Numbered from the stretch's first letter, positions 43,247 to 51,687 are shown. The stretch: 64,000 nucleotides of DNA from Terriglobia bacterium (GCA_020073485.1 JAIQFB010000007.1:124001-188000); one strand, 5' to 3'. A program made the numbers and translations. The notes: generated by a model not told the origin, from the sequence alone.

Positions 43247-43771
43247 ATGACAAAGCATGGCGATCAGGATTTGACGCAATCGGCAAATGCTAAGAATGAA
43301 CGCCGTCGCAATCTCCGCTTTCCCGTCATTGCCATGGTGGAAGTCATCGAAATTAAGTCCCAGGCGAAGATCTTGGGCCGCACCAACGACCTGGGTTTAG
43401 GGGGCTGCTATGTGGATACCCTAAGCCCTTTTCCCGTCGGCGCCTCGGTGAAGCTGGTCATCGAAAGAGATGCCAAGTCTTTCGCGGCCGAAGGAAAGAT
43501 CATCTTCTCCCAGCATGGAATGGGCATGGGGATCGCGTTTACTTCCGCGACGCGTGGGGATGTCCGACTGTTTCAGCAATGGATCCTGGACCTGAGCGGG
43601 AAGGCCACGATGCAACCAGCCGCGCCGGAACAAGAAGACCCCGTCGGGACCGCAACCGCTTCTGGACGGGAACTTCATGACGTCTTGAACGAACTGATCC
43701 AGGTGCTAATGCGCAAGAATCTGCTGAGCATCGCCGAAGGCAAAGCGCTGCTAAAAGACCTTTCCCGGTAA
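43247..43771 (+). CDS. PilZ-domain protein
   Basis: 174 residues with AAGGAG upstream of the ATG. PilZ domain at about 15-115: ERRRNLRFPV supplies RxxxR, but the second motif is DLGLGG (Ser to Gly) rather than DxSxxG, so cyclic-di-GMP binding is plausible but weakened. A C-terminal helical tail (about 140-174, ELHDVLNELIQVLMRKNLLSIAEGKALLKDL) may dimerise. Divergent from the Crp-type regulator gene with the Crp-like site between them, suggesting linked control. Confidence 0.78.
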   Translation: MTKHGDQDLTQSANAKNERRRNLRFPVIAMVEVIEIKSQAKILGRTNDLGLGGCYVDTLSPFPVGASVKLVIERDAKSFAAEGKIIFSQHGMGMGIAFTSATRGDVRLFQQWILDLSGKATMQPAAPEQEDPVGTATASGRELHDVLNELIQVLMRKNLLSIAEGKALLKDLSR

Positions 43772-43857
43772 TCCTTCTTTCCCTACGAATCTCCCGGCAT
43801 ATCATTCGGGAAATGGCTCCGGAAGCGAACCGCGTTTGCTGCGCGCAGCGTTTCGCA

Positions 43858-43863
43858 TATAAT
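43858..43863 (+). promoter_or_regulatory. Candidate -10 box (TATAAT) for the fabZ-lpxA-miaA operon
   Basis: Perfect TATAAT about 142 nt upstream of fabZ; the -35 region 17 nt before it (TTTGCT, 43835-43840) is weak. If real, the operon has a long leader of about 130 nt. Confidence 0.45.
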
Positions 43864-44004
43864 CGAAATCTAAACTTGTTCCGCCTGGCTCCCTCGTGCG
43901 TCCCCGGACGAGCCGGGCGCGGGCCATGCGCTTTCGGCGAATGCTTTACCCCGCCGGGGATGAGCGGCAAGCTCATAGCCCGCCGGGAAAATTGAGGCGA
44001 TGAA

Positions 44005-44499
44005 ATGATTCTTGACAGTGTGGGCATCCAGAAAATTCTGCCGCACCGCTATCCGTTCCTGATGGTGGACGCCATTCTCGAAATCGACCGGTTGAAGCGC
44101 ATTGTCGGCCTGAAAAGCGTTTCCATCAACGAAAGCTATTTCCAGGGACATTTTCCCGGAAAGCCGGTGATGCCGGGCGTGCTGATTATCGAGGGCATGG
44201 CGCAGACCGGCGGCCTTTTGCTGCTGCTGGAAATCCCCGACCGGGAGAAAAAACTTTTGTATTTCGCCGCGGTGGACGAGGCGCGCTTCCGGCGCCCGGT
44301 CGTGCCCGGCGATCAGTTACGCATGGAAGTGACCGTGTTGAAATACCGGCCTGCGTATTGCAAGCTGCACGCCGTGGCCACGGTGAACGGGGAAGTGGCC
44401 GCCGAAGCGACCCTGAAATGCATGCTGGTGGACCGCGATGCGGTGAGCGAGCCCAGCGAAGCCACCGCGGACGCCGCCGTAGGTACTCGCGATGAGTGA
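44005..44499 (+). CDS. fabZ: 3-hydroxyacyl-ACP dehydratase FabZ
   Basis: 164 residues, the usual FabZ size. Hot-dog fold motifs are complete: LPHRYPFLMVD near residues 12-22, GHFPGKPVMPGVLIIEGMAQ with catalytic His49 and Glu63. FabZ dehydrates 3-hydroxyacyl-ACP in fatty acid synthesis and competes with LpxA for 3-hydroxyacyl-ACP, explaining the conserved fabZ-lpxA pairing. The gene overlaps lpxA by 8 nt and opens the lipid A operon. The C-terminal tail (DAVSEPSEATADAAVGTRDE) is a short extra acidic extension. Confidence 0.95.
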   Translation: MILDSVGIQKILPHRYPFLMVDAILEIDRLKRIVGLKSVSINESYFQGHFPGKPVMPGVLIIEGMAQTGGLLLLLEIPDREKKLLYFAAVDEARFRRPVVPGDQLRMEVTVLKYRPAYCKLHAVATVNGEVAAEATLKCMLVDRDAVSEPSEATADAAVGTRDE

Positions 44500-45271
44500 A
44501 GTCGATTCCCGTGCGATTATTTCTCCGAGTGCGCGCCTGGGCAGCGGAGTCCGAATCGCAGCCTTCGCCGTGGTCGGCGATGAAGTGGAATTGGGCGACG
44601 AGTGTGTGCTGGCGCCGCACGCCGTGGTCAGGGGCCCGGCGCGGATCGGCCCCAAGAATCTGTTCGATTCATTCTGCTCGGTGGGCGGCGATCCCCAGGA
44701 CTTGAAATTCCACGGGGAGCGGACCGAACTGGTCGTCGGCGAGGGAAACCATTTTCGCGAATTCTGCACTGTGAGCCGCGGCACCACGCAAGGCGGCGGC
44801 GTCACGCGCATCGGCGACGGCAATCTTTTCATGGCCTATTCCCACGTGGCCCACGATTGCATCGTCGGCAGCCACACCGTGTTCGCCAACGGCGCGACGC
44901 TCGCGGGCCATGTTGCCGTGGGCGACCACGCCAGCGTCGGCGCGTTCAGTCCGGTGCACCAGTTCTGCCGCGTCGGCCGATTTGCCTACATCGGTGCCTG
45001 CACGGTCATCACCCAGGACGTGCCGCCGTTTTCACGCGTAGTCACCGAGCGCGAAACTCATTGCTACGGCGTGAACACCGTCGGCCTCGAACGCCGCGGC
45101 TTCGACCGCCAGCGTCTGGAAACGATCGAGCGCGCCTTCCGCCTGCTGCTGCGCTCCAAGCTCAATACGTCGCAGGCGGTGGAACAAATGCGCGCGCAAC
45201 TCAACGGCTCGCCGGATATCCGCGAGCTCGTGGAATTTATCGAATCGGCCCAGCGCGGCCTGCACAAGTGA
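44492..45271 (+). CDS. lpxA: UDP-GlcNAc O-acyltransferase LpxA
   Basis: 259 residues, a left-handed beta-helix with hexapeptide repeats, the Lpx-type FCSVGGDPQDLKF loop and AYSHVAHDCIVG carrying the catalytic His (about 121). C-terminal helices follow (RQRLETIERAFRLLLRS). LpxA transfers a 3-hydroxyacyl group from ACP to UDP-GlcNAc, the first lipid A step, in the cytoplasm. It overlaps fabZ and is followed 8 nt later by lpxI. The presence of a GnnA-like gene two genes on raises the question of an amino-sugar acceptor. Confidence 0.95.
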   Translation: MSEVDSRAIISPSARLGSGVRIAAFAVVGDEVELGDECVLAPHAVVRGPARIGPKNLFDSFCSVGGDPQDLKFHGERTELVVGEGNHFREFCTVSRGTTQGGGVTRIGDGNLFMAYSHVAHDCIVGSHTVFANGATLAGHVAVGDHASVGAFSPVHQFCRVGRFAYIGACTVITQDVPPFSRVVTERETHCYGVNTVGLERRGFDRQRLETIERAFRLLLRSKLNTSQAVEQMRAQLNGSPDIRELVEFIESAQRGLHK

Positions 45272-45279
45272 ATTCCTCC

Positions 45280-46167
45280 ATGCCCACGCCTGCTACAACC
45301 GCAGCGGACCCTTCCGTCCGATGGGGCCTCATCGCCGGGAACGGCCAGTTTCCGTTCCTGGTGCTGGAGGCGGCGCGCAGCCAGGGTATCGATCTTGCCG
45401 TCATCGCCATTCGCGAAGAAGCCTCCCCGGATCTGGAAAAAATCGCGACACGGCTGCATTGGGTCAGCCTCGGCGAGTTATCACGCACGCTCGAATTGCT
45501 GCATCAGGAGGGCGTGACCCGCGCGGTGATGGCCGGACAGGTGAAGCACAATAAAATTTTCAGCTCGATTCGCCCGGACTGGAAACTAGCGAAACTTTTG
45601 CTCTCGCTGCCGATGAAAAATACCGATTCGCTGATCGGCGCGGTCGCGCGCGTGCTGGAATCCGAAGGCATCCAACTGGTGGACTCGACCACGTTTCTGA
45701 AGCCGCTGATCCCCGCTCCGGGAGTGCTCACCAAGCGCGCGCCCGATGCGCGCGAGGCGGCGGACATCGCCTACGGCCGCGAGATTGCCCGGCAGATTGC
45801 CGGACTCGATCTTGGCCAGACCGTCGTGATCCGGGACCTGGCCTGCGTGGCCGTCGAAGCCATGGAAGGCACGGACGAAACCATGGAGCGCGCCGCGCGC
45901 ATCGCCGGCGGCGCCTCGCTCGTTCTGGTGAAGGTCAGCAAGCCCAAGCAGGATATGCGATTCGATGTACCCGTCGTGGGCCTCAAAACCGTCGAAATAA
46001 TGCGCCGGTGCCATGTTTCCGCGCTGGGGATGGACGCGGGGCGCACACTTCTGTTTGATCGTGAGCGTGTGATCGGCGCAGCCGACGCCGCGGGCGTTGC
46101 CATTGAGGCATTTCCGCTGGACGCCATCGGGGTGGCCCAGCTACCGGCGACACAGGGGAAGCGTTGA
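45280..46167 (+). CDS. lpxI: UDP-2,3-diacylglucosamine pyrophosphatase LpxI
   Basis: 295 residues from ATG 45280; a GTG at 45268 overlapping the lpxA stop is also possible. The opening WGLIAGNGQFPFLVLEAARSQG and later MAGQVKHNKIF, STTFLKPLIPAPGVLTKRAPD and GMDAGRTLLFD are typical of LpxI (DUF1009), which replaces LpxH and hydrolyses UDP-2,3-diacylglucosamine to lipid X. The operon position directly after lpxA supports it. No lpxH, lpxB, lpxC or lpxD is in the window. Confidence 0.92.
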   Translation: MPTPATTAADPSVRWGLIAGNGQFPFLVLEAARSQGIDLAVIAIREEASPDLEKIATRLHWVSLGELSRTLELLHQEGVTRAVMAGQVKHNKIFSSIRPDWKLAKLLLSLPMKNTDSLIGAVARVLESEGIQLVDSTTFLKPLIPAPGVLTKRAPDAREAADIAYGREIARQIAGLDLGQTVVIRDLACVAVEAMEGTDETMERAARIAGGASLVLVKVSKPKQDMRFDVPVVGLKTVEIMRRCHVSALGMDAGRTLLFDRERVIGAADAAGVAIEAFPLDAIGVAQLPATQGKR

Positions 46168-46212
46168 GTTCCGAAATTCAGACGAATAAGCAGGTTCTAC
46201 TTGGAGCCCGCC

Positions 46213-47190
46213 GTGGATAAAGTTCGCGTGGCCGTTGTCGGCGCGGGGGATTTTGGGCGCAACCACGCCCGCGTGTACCGCGAACTCCCCGGCGCCGAAC
46301 TGGTCGGCATCGTGGACGCGAACGCCGAGCGTGCGGCGAAAATCGCGCAGGAATTTTCCACGGATGTGATCCCCGACTTGGAATTGCTGGCCGGACGCGT
46401 GGACGCCGCAAGCGTGGTGGTCCCAACGGTCGTGCATTCGCGCGTCGGTTGCCGCCTCATGCAGCTCGGAATTGACGTCATTGTCGAAAAACCGATGGCC
46501 GCCTCTCAGGCCGAAGCCGACGAACTGATTTCCACGGCCGCACGAGGCGGGCGCATCCTGCAAGTGGGGCACCTGGAGCGGTTCAATCCCGGGACCGTCG
46601 CGGTGATGCCCGTGGTAAACCACCCCTTGTATTTTGAAGTTCATCGCCTCGGCGTTTTTACGCCGCGCAGCCTCGATATTGACGTCGTGTATGACGTCAT
46701 GATCCACGACCTGGACATCCTGCTGGCGATCGTCAACGCGCCCGTGGTGGACGTCAAAGCGATCGGCGTCCCAGTTCTCACCGAAAAAGTGGATATCGCC
46801 CACGCGCGCCTCGATTTCGCTTCGGGGGCGGTCGCGAACGTCACGGCCAGCCGCGTCTCCACCGAGCGTGTGCGCAAAATGCGTTTTTTCCAGCAGCACG
46901 AATATATTTCCGTGGATTTCACCCGCCAGGACGCGCTGCGCGTGCGCGTCGTCGAGCCCGGCCCGCAACCCAAATTCGATTTCACGACGCTGCCGGCCGA
47001 GAAGGAAGAGCCGCTGCGCGCCGAGCTGCGCGCGTTTTTGGAAAGCGTGCGCACGCGCCGCGCGCCGCTGGTTGACGGCCCGGCGGGCCGCCGCGCGCTG
47101 GAATTGGCAGACCAGGTGATGGCAGGCATCCTCGAGCACGGGCGGCGCGTCCAATTGGGTGCTTTTGTGTCCCCACAGGCAAATAAATGA
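46213..47190 (+). CDS. Gfo/Idh/MocA-family oxidoreductase, GnnA-like by context
   Basis: 325 residues from a GTG preceded by GGAG; a TTG at 46201 is in frame. A Rossmann domain with VAVVGAGDFGRNH opens the protein, EKPMA sits near residue 95, and HLERFNP and VYDVMIHDLDILL follow, placing it in the Gfo/Idh/MocA family. Some members, GnnA, oxidise the 3-OH of UDP-GlcNAc and work with the aminotransferase GnnB to make UDP-GlcNAc3N for amide-linked lipid A; gnnA often sits in lpx clusters. Here it follows lpxI and overlaps tonB, but no GnnB is present in the window, so the role is inferred. Confidence 0.8.
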   Translation: MDKVRVAVVGAGDFGRNHARVYRELPGAELVGIVDANAERAAKIAQEFSTDVIPDLELLAGRVDAASVVVPTVVHSRVGCRLMQLGIDVIVEKPMAASQAEADELISTAARGGRILQVGHLERFNPGTVAVMPVVNHPLYFEVHRLGVFTPRSLDIDVVYDVMIHDLDILLAIVNAPVVDVKAIGVPVLTEKVDIAHARLDFASGAVANVTASRVSTERVRKMRFFQQHEYISVDFTRQDALRVRVVEPGPQPKFDFTTLPAEKEEPLRAELRAFLESVRTRRAPLVDGPAGRRALELADQVMAGILEHGRRVQLGAFVSPQANK

Positions 47191-48524
47191 TTCCGCGGAT
47201 ACTGGTCCCGAAAAATGCCCGGCCGGTCGCGTCCGCCTCGGACGCGCCGCCGCGCCGTGTGAGTTCCGAACTCGACGCGCGCACGCTCGTCCCTTCGGAC
47301 ATGCCGCATTTCGAACTCGATCCGCGGTCTTCGATTCCGTCTTATTTCAAGCTGGAAGTGCTCGGCGCGGCCACGGTCGTCCCGCGGGACAACATGCCGA
47401 ACACTCCGCTCGATGCGGTCAGCAAGATGCCCGCCTATGTGCCGCTGACCATTCTCGACTCGCGCGTGGCAGTGCCCAAGGACGCGCACGTCACGAAGAT
47501 CGAGCCCAAGCAGCTCGTCGCCATTCAGGATTTGCCCGACGTCCTCGATCCGGACGTCCTCACCACGGGCGAAGTGAATCTGATGGCCCAGCCGGTCGAG
47601 GAGCGCACGTCAGCCTGGAACACCGTCGCGCGGTTTGCCTCGATTGCGGTTCACTTTGCGGTGATCCTGCTGATCCTGTTGGGACCGAAAGTTTTCCCCG
47701 AGCGGCAATCGACCACGGCGGAGATCGCCCGGGACAACGTTACCGACCTGTATTTGCCCAACGATATCAAGAACATCCCGAAAGTTCCTTCGCCACCGCA
47801 GCCCAAAAGCCCGGTGATGCGCATCGATCCGCGCCTGTTGCGGAGGCTTGCTCCGCCTCGCGAAGCGCCGCCCACGCCTACGCCCGCGCCTCCCGAGCCG
47901 GAGCGCGCCACCCACGATAACCCCGTGCCGAAATCCGACCTCACAGCGCCCATGCCGCACCCGCAGGACAGCCCCATACGCGCGCCGCAGCCGCTTCCCG
48001 ATAACCCGACGCCGAGCCTCGCGCTGCCCCGATTTTCTCCCGGAAAAGCCCTGCAAGATTCCCTGCACGAGGCGCTGAAGGATGGCGGCACGTCGAGCGC
48101 CGAATTCGGAGGGCCAGTGCCAGGGGGCGGAGGAGGCATCGGGGGAGGTGGTGGTGGAGGAGGGCAAGGGTATCTGGGCGGCGGTTTGACCATGCTCACT
48201 CCCACCGAGGGAGTGGATTTCACCAATTATCTGGCCCGCGTGTTGGCCAGCGTGAAGCGGAACTGGTACGCCGTGATGCCGGAATCGGCGCGCCTGGGTG
48301 ATCGCGGCAAAGTGGCCCTGCAATTCCGCATCATGCGCAATGGCGTGGTGCCCGATGCCGAGCCCGTCATGGTTGGCGGTTCCGGAAAAGATCCCCTGGA
48401 CCGCGCCGCCGTGTCCTCGATCCGCGCATCGACCCCGTTCGAGCCGCTGCCGCCCGCCTTCAGTGGCCCCTATATCGAGCTTCGCTTCATTTTCCTGTAT
48501 AATGTTCCGCAGAACCTCCAGTGA
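47187..48524 (+). CDS. TonB-family energy transducer with long N-terminal cytoplasmic region
   Basis: 445 residues; ATG overlaps the previous stop (ATGA). Instead of a short cytoplasmic tail, about 145 residues precede the single membrane helix (about 148-168) and contain repeated LDxRxxVPxD-like units (ELDARTLVPSD, ELDPRSSIPSYFK, LDSRVAVPKD). After the helix comes a Pro-rich spacer (about 195-290), a Gly-rich stretch (about 308-330), and a TonB C-terminal domain (about 345-445; VKRNWYAVMPESARLGDRGKVALQFRIMRNGVV). TonB domains contact outer-membrane receptors; no ExbB/ExbD or receptor gene is in the window. Confidence 0.87.
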   Translation: MIPRILVPKNARPVASASDAPPRRVSSELDARTLVPSDMPHFELDPRSSIPSYFKLEVLGAATVVPRDNMPNTPLDAVSKMPAYVPLTILDSRVAVPKDAHVTKIEPKQLVAIQDLPDVLDPDVLTTGEVNLMAQPVEERTSAWNTVARFASIAVHFAVILLILLGPKVFPERQSTTAEIARDNVTDLYLPNDIKNIPKVPSPPQPKSPVMRIDPRLLRRLAPPREAPPTPTPAPPEPERATHDNPVPKSDLTAPMPHPQDSPIRAPQPLPDNPTPSLALPRFSPGKALQDSLHEALKDGGTSSAEFGGPVPGGGGGIGGGGGGGGQGYLGGGLTMLTPTEGVDFTNYLARVLASVKRNWYAVMPESARLGDRGKVALQFRIMRNGVVPDAEPVMVGGSGKDPLDRAAVSSIRASTPFEPLPPAFSGPYIELRFIFLYNVPQNLQ

Positions 48525-48616
48525 AGCCGGCGCGTACACAAGTCTCGGGCTTCCTCTTGCTGGCTTTGTTGTGCCTGGTCTATCTCGTGATCCGGTACTG
48601 GAAATTCCTAAAATGA
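48521..48616 (+). CDS. 31-residue single-helix membrane peptide between tonB and miaA
   Basis: GTG at 48521 overlaps the tonB stop (GTGA), and its TGA stop at 48614-48616 overlaps the miaA start (ATGA). The peptide begins VKPARTQVSG, has a hydrophobic core FLLLALLCLVYLVIRY and ends WKFLK, i.e. one membrane helix with basic ends by the positive-inside rule. Stop and start overlaps on both sides indicate translational coupling and argue that it is translated. It is too short for usual gene finders. Function unknown; it may be an accessory of the TonB protein. Confidence 0.7.
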   Translation: MKPARTQVSGFLLLALLCLVYLVIRYWKFLK

Positions 48617-49617
48617 GCACCGCCCCAAAACTCAGCCAGGACCCAAGCAATGGTTCGGCGCGCCCCGGCCCCGGCCCTCTTCCATTGGTGGCCATCGTGG
48701 GACCCACGGCCTCCGGAAAATCCTCGCTGGGAGTGCAGCTTGCGCGGAGATTTGGCGGGGAGGTGCTGGCGTGCGATTCCACGCAAGTCTATCGCGGGTT
48801 CGATATCGGCACGGCCAAGCCCACGGTAGTCGAGCGCGCCGGCGTCCCGCATCACTTGCTCGATCTTGTGGACCCCGATTTTCCGTTCACCGCTGGGGAA
48901 TACCGCTCGCGGGCGGTTGGCGTGCTTGAGGATTTACGCCAGCGCGTGCGGCTTCCGGTTCTTACGGTAGGAACCGGCCTCTATCTGCGGGCGCTGCTCG
49001 AAGGCCTTGCCGACGCCCCGGCGCGCTCCGAGGAGTTGCGCGCCCGCCTGGAATCTCGCGCCGACGCGCACAGCCTGCAATATCTGCACCGCGTCCTGCG
49101 CCGACTCGATCCCGAGGCCGCGGTGCGCATCGGCTCGCGCGACCGTCCCAAGATGATTCGCGCCATCGAGGTTTGCCTGCTGACTGGACGTCCGCTCAGC
49201 GAAATTCATCAGGCCGGCCGCACTCCCCTCGAAGGCTACCACCCCATCAAGATCGGCCTGCATCCCCCGCGCGCCGCGCTCTACGAGCGCATCGAGCGCC
49301 GCGTCCACGAAATGCTCGATCGCGGCTGGCTCGACGAAGTCTCGCGCCTGGTCCGCGGCGGCGTCGCGGAAAATACCAAGCCGTTCGACTTCATCGGCTA
49401 TAGCGAGTTGCACGCGCATCTCGAGGGCACGGTCACCCTCGCGGCCGCCACGAAAGCGATTTCCCAGGCCACGCGCCGCTACGCCAAGCGCCAGATGACC
49501 TGGTTCCGCAAGGAGCCCTTGGTGCACTGGCTGCCTGGATTTGGAGATGATCCTGCCGTGGCTGCCGCAGCCGAGCATTTGGTGGCGGGGCAGATGCAAG
49601 CCGGCGCGGCGAATTGA
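48613..49617 (+). CDS. miaA: tRNA dimethylallyltransferase MiaA
   Basis: 334 residues from the ATG at 48613, which overlaps the peptide stop. MiaA motifs are complete: GPTASGKSS P-loop (about 30-38), DSTQVYRGFDIGTAKP, HHLLDLVDPDFPFTAGEY, GTGLYLRALLEGL and a C-terminal TRRYAKRQMTWFR helix. It prenylates A37 of tRNAs reading UNN codons using dimethylallyl diphosphate. Upstream frame extensions overlap tonB and are not used. The operon ends here; a dispersed repeat lies downstream. Confidence 0.95.
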   Translation: MSTAPKLSQDPSNGSARPGPGPLPLVAIVGPTASGKSSLGVQLARRFGGEVLACDSTQVYRGFDIGTAKPTVVERAGVPHHLLDLVDPDFPFTAGEYRSRAVGVLEDLRQRVRLPVLTVGTGLYLRALLEGLADAPARSEELRARLESRADAHSLQYLHRVLRRLDPEAAVRIGSRDRPKMIRAIEVCLLTGRPLSEIHQAGRTPLEGYHPIKIGLHPPRAALYERIERRVHEMLDRGWLDEVSRLVRGGVAENTKPFDFIGYSELHAHLEGTVTLAAATKAISQATRRYAKRQMTWFRKEPLVHWLPGFGDDPAVAAAAEHLVAGQMQAGAAN

Positions 49618-49643
49618 CGGTCTTCGGCACCCTCCCTTCTGAC

Positions 49644-49732
49644 GTCATTCCGAACGAAGTGAGGATTCCCTCTTTGATTGCCACCCGAAAAGAAAGAGGG
49701 ATTCCTCGGCGAAAAACTTGCCTCTGAATGAC
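49644..49732. repeat. Dispersed inverted repeat, copy D
   Basis: Starts GTCATTCCGAACGAAGTGAG and ends in TGCCTCTGAATGAC, with central CCCTCTTTGATT and AAAGAGGGATTCCTCGGCG. It lies between miaA and hflX, upstream of the candidate hflX -10 box. Confidence 0.8.
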
Positions 49733-49793
49733 GGTGCTTTTTGGTTTGCCACAACCTGGAAGAATGCGCCGATCGTACTTTCTCCGATAGGTG

Positions 49794-49799
49794 TATAAT
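49794..49799 (+). promoter_or_regulatory. Candidate -10 box (TATAAT) for hflX
   Basis: Perfect TATAAT 68 nt upstream of the hflX ATG; no good -35 box is visible 16-18 nt before it. Confidence 0.4.
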
Positions 49800-49867
49800 G
49801 CGCTTGTGAAATTGCACCGAGCACCGCATATCCCCCGCCTACGCACCTTTTCTTGCGTTACCGCCGA

Positions 49868-51166
49868 ATGAAGACCACACGACCGACAGAAAGCCACGAG
49901 CGCGTTTTCCTGGTAGGCGTTGGCCTGAAGCGGGCCTCGCATGTGCCGGGGATCGATGCGGGGGAAGCCGAGCGCGCCTCGCTGCTGGAACTTGCGGAGC
50001 TGGCGCGCAGCGCGGGCGCGCAGGTCGCTGGCAGCATTTTCCAGATGCGCGACAAAATCGATCCCGCGACCATGATCGGGCGAGGCAAGATCGAGGAATT
50101 GAAGATCGAGGCGCATCTTCACAAGGCTCCGCTGATTGTTTTCGACCGCAATCTTTCGCCGACGCAGCTGCGCAATCTCGAGCGCGGCACCGAATGCCGC
50201 GTGATCGACCGCACGCAGTTGATTCTCGATATTTTTGCGCGACACGCGCGCAGCCGCGAAGGGCAGCTGCAGGTGGAGCTCGCGCAGCTCAATTACATGC
50301 TGCCGCGCCTGGCCGGCAGCGCGAAGGAACTCTCGCGGCAGGCCGGCGGCATTGGCACGCGCGGCCCTGGCGAACAGAAACTCGAGACCGACCGGCGGCG
50401 CATCCGCGAACGGCTCAGCAAAATCACCAAGGCCATCGAAGCGATCCGCAAGCAGCGTTCGCTGCGGCGGCAGACGCGGCAATCCGTGCCGCTCGGCACA
50501 GTGGCCCTGGTGGGCTACACGAACGCGGGAAAGTCGACGCTATTCAACGCTCTGAGTAAGGCGGGCGTGTTGGTCTCCTCGAAAATGTTTGCCACGCTCG
50601 ATCCCACCGTTCGCGCTGTGCGGCTCCCCTCAAACCGCCGCGTGCTACTTTCCGATACTGTCGGGTTTATTCGCGATCTGCCGCCGGGGCTAATCGCCGC
50701 GTTTCGCGCCACACTCGAGGAAGTGCAGGAGTCGGCGCTGATTCTGCTGGTCACGGACATTTCCAATCCGCACCACACCGAACAGGACGAGGAAGTCGGA
50801 AAAATTCTGAAGGAACTCGGCGTCGGCGACCGGCCGCGCCTCCACGTGTTCAACAAGATCGACCGGCTCACTCCCGAGGAAGCCGCCGCGCGAAATGGAA
50901 ATCATTCTTCGGTGCGCGTTTCGGCCATCACCGGCGCGGGACTGGACGAGCTTTTGATCCGGATCGACGCCGCCATGCCTGTTGATCCTATTTTGCATCT
51001 GCACTTCACGCTTCCGCTCGAGGACGGCCGTGCCATCGCCCTGGTGCACGCCCTGGGCCGCGTGCTGCATTCGGAAGTGCGGGATTCGACCATGGCCATG
51101 GAAGCGGAATTGCCCGAATCAGTGGCCCGCCGGCTGAAAATTTATCCTGTCCCTGCGCTGGGCTGA
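49868..51166 (+). CDS. hflX: GTPase HflX
   Basis: 432 residues from the ATG at 49868 (a TTG at 49853 is in frame). HflX N-terminal domain includes AGAQVAGSIFQMRDKIDPATMIGRGKIEEL and the LSPTQLRNLER segment, then a Gly-rich helical hinge (GGIGTRGPGEQKLETDRR). The GTPase domain has G1 GYTNAGKST (about 215-223), G3 DTVGF and G4 NKID. HflX binds the 50S subunit and helps rescue stalled or heat-damaged ribosomes. A C-terminal region of about 80 residues completes it. Confidence 0.95.
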   Translation: MKTTRPTESHERVFLVGVGLKRASHVPGIDAGEAERASLLELAELARSAGAQVAGSIFQMRDKIDPATMIGRGKIEELKIEAHLHKAPLIVFDRNLSPTQLRNLERGTECRVIDRTQLILDIFARHARSREGQLQVELAQLNYMLPRLAGSAKELSRQAGGIGTRGPGEQKLETDRRRIRERLSKITKAIEAIRKQRSLRRQTRQSVPLGTVALVGYTNAGKSTLFNALSKAGVLVSSKMFATLDPTVRAVRLPSNRRVLLSDTVGFIRDLPPGLIAAFRATLEEVQESALILLVTDISNPHHTEQDEEVGKILKELGVGDRPRLHVFNKIDRLTPEEAAARNGNHSSVRVSAITGAGLDELLIRIDAAMPVDPILHLHFTLPLEDGRAIALVHALGRVLHSEVRDSTMAMEAELPESVARRLKIYPVPALG

Positions 51167-51687
51167 TTTTTTCCGATTGGGCGGTGGCGTCCCCTCCGAT
51201 CTTGACGTTCCCGGCAAATCAGACAAGCATTGTCCTCTCGGAACTCCTGCAACAATGTCCCATTTTCGGATGCACGGTCCGGTGTTAGGAATGGCGCACG
51301 CTGTGGAAAACATTGTGGAAATTGAAGATAGCAGAATTAGCAGTTAGGACAAATCCTGGGCCGTTGGAGCTTTGCCCGCGCCTCGAAAACGCGCAAGTAC
51401 AGCAAATTCAATTAGTTGTAGGTAGAATTGCTGAATTGTGCGGCATTTTGCGGTAGTCTGATGCTCAAGACTGTAAACTCTCTTTTTGCACAGGTTTGCA
51501 GATCGGCGTTGACAATGAGTAACCACTGCAAATTCGAGCACCAAAATGGGAAAGTGGCCATCCGGCCCCTCCGGCAACTCATTCTTAGGAATCGTTGACT
51601 GCCCGCAAGTGTGCGTCTATAGTGGGGAACGCCTCGCGACTGGGCGGGTACTTGCAAAGGGATCCAGGGAGCCCCCCCGGGTGCGTC
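51167..51687. other. Long intergenic region between hflX and pgsA
   Basis: 521 nt, AT-richer than its surroundings. Open frames on the minus strand here (51119-51313, 51344-51577, 51412-51657) have atypical composition and no ribosome sites; I do not call them. A strong promoter for pgsA lies at 51595-51623, giving a leader of about 60 nt. No clear RNA structure is seen in the first 400 nt, which would suit an undetected small RNA or degraded gene. Confidence 0.45.
51595..51623 (+). promoter_or_regulatory. Sigma70-type promoter of pgsA
   Basis: TTGACT (51595-51600), a 17-nt spacer and TATAGT (51618-51623), one mismatch from consensus in each box. The pgsA ATG lies 65 nt downstream. Confidence 0.7.

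Noticed and set aside
48497-48502. TATAAT inside the tonB 3' end as an internal miaA promoter
   Set aside because: No supporting -35 box and it lies in coding sequence; chance is likely.
51344-51657. Minus-strand small ORFs between hflX and pgsA
   Set aside because: No ribosome sites, no protein-like pattern, and they overlap the pgsA promoter region.
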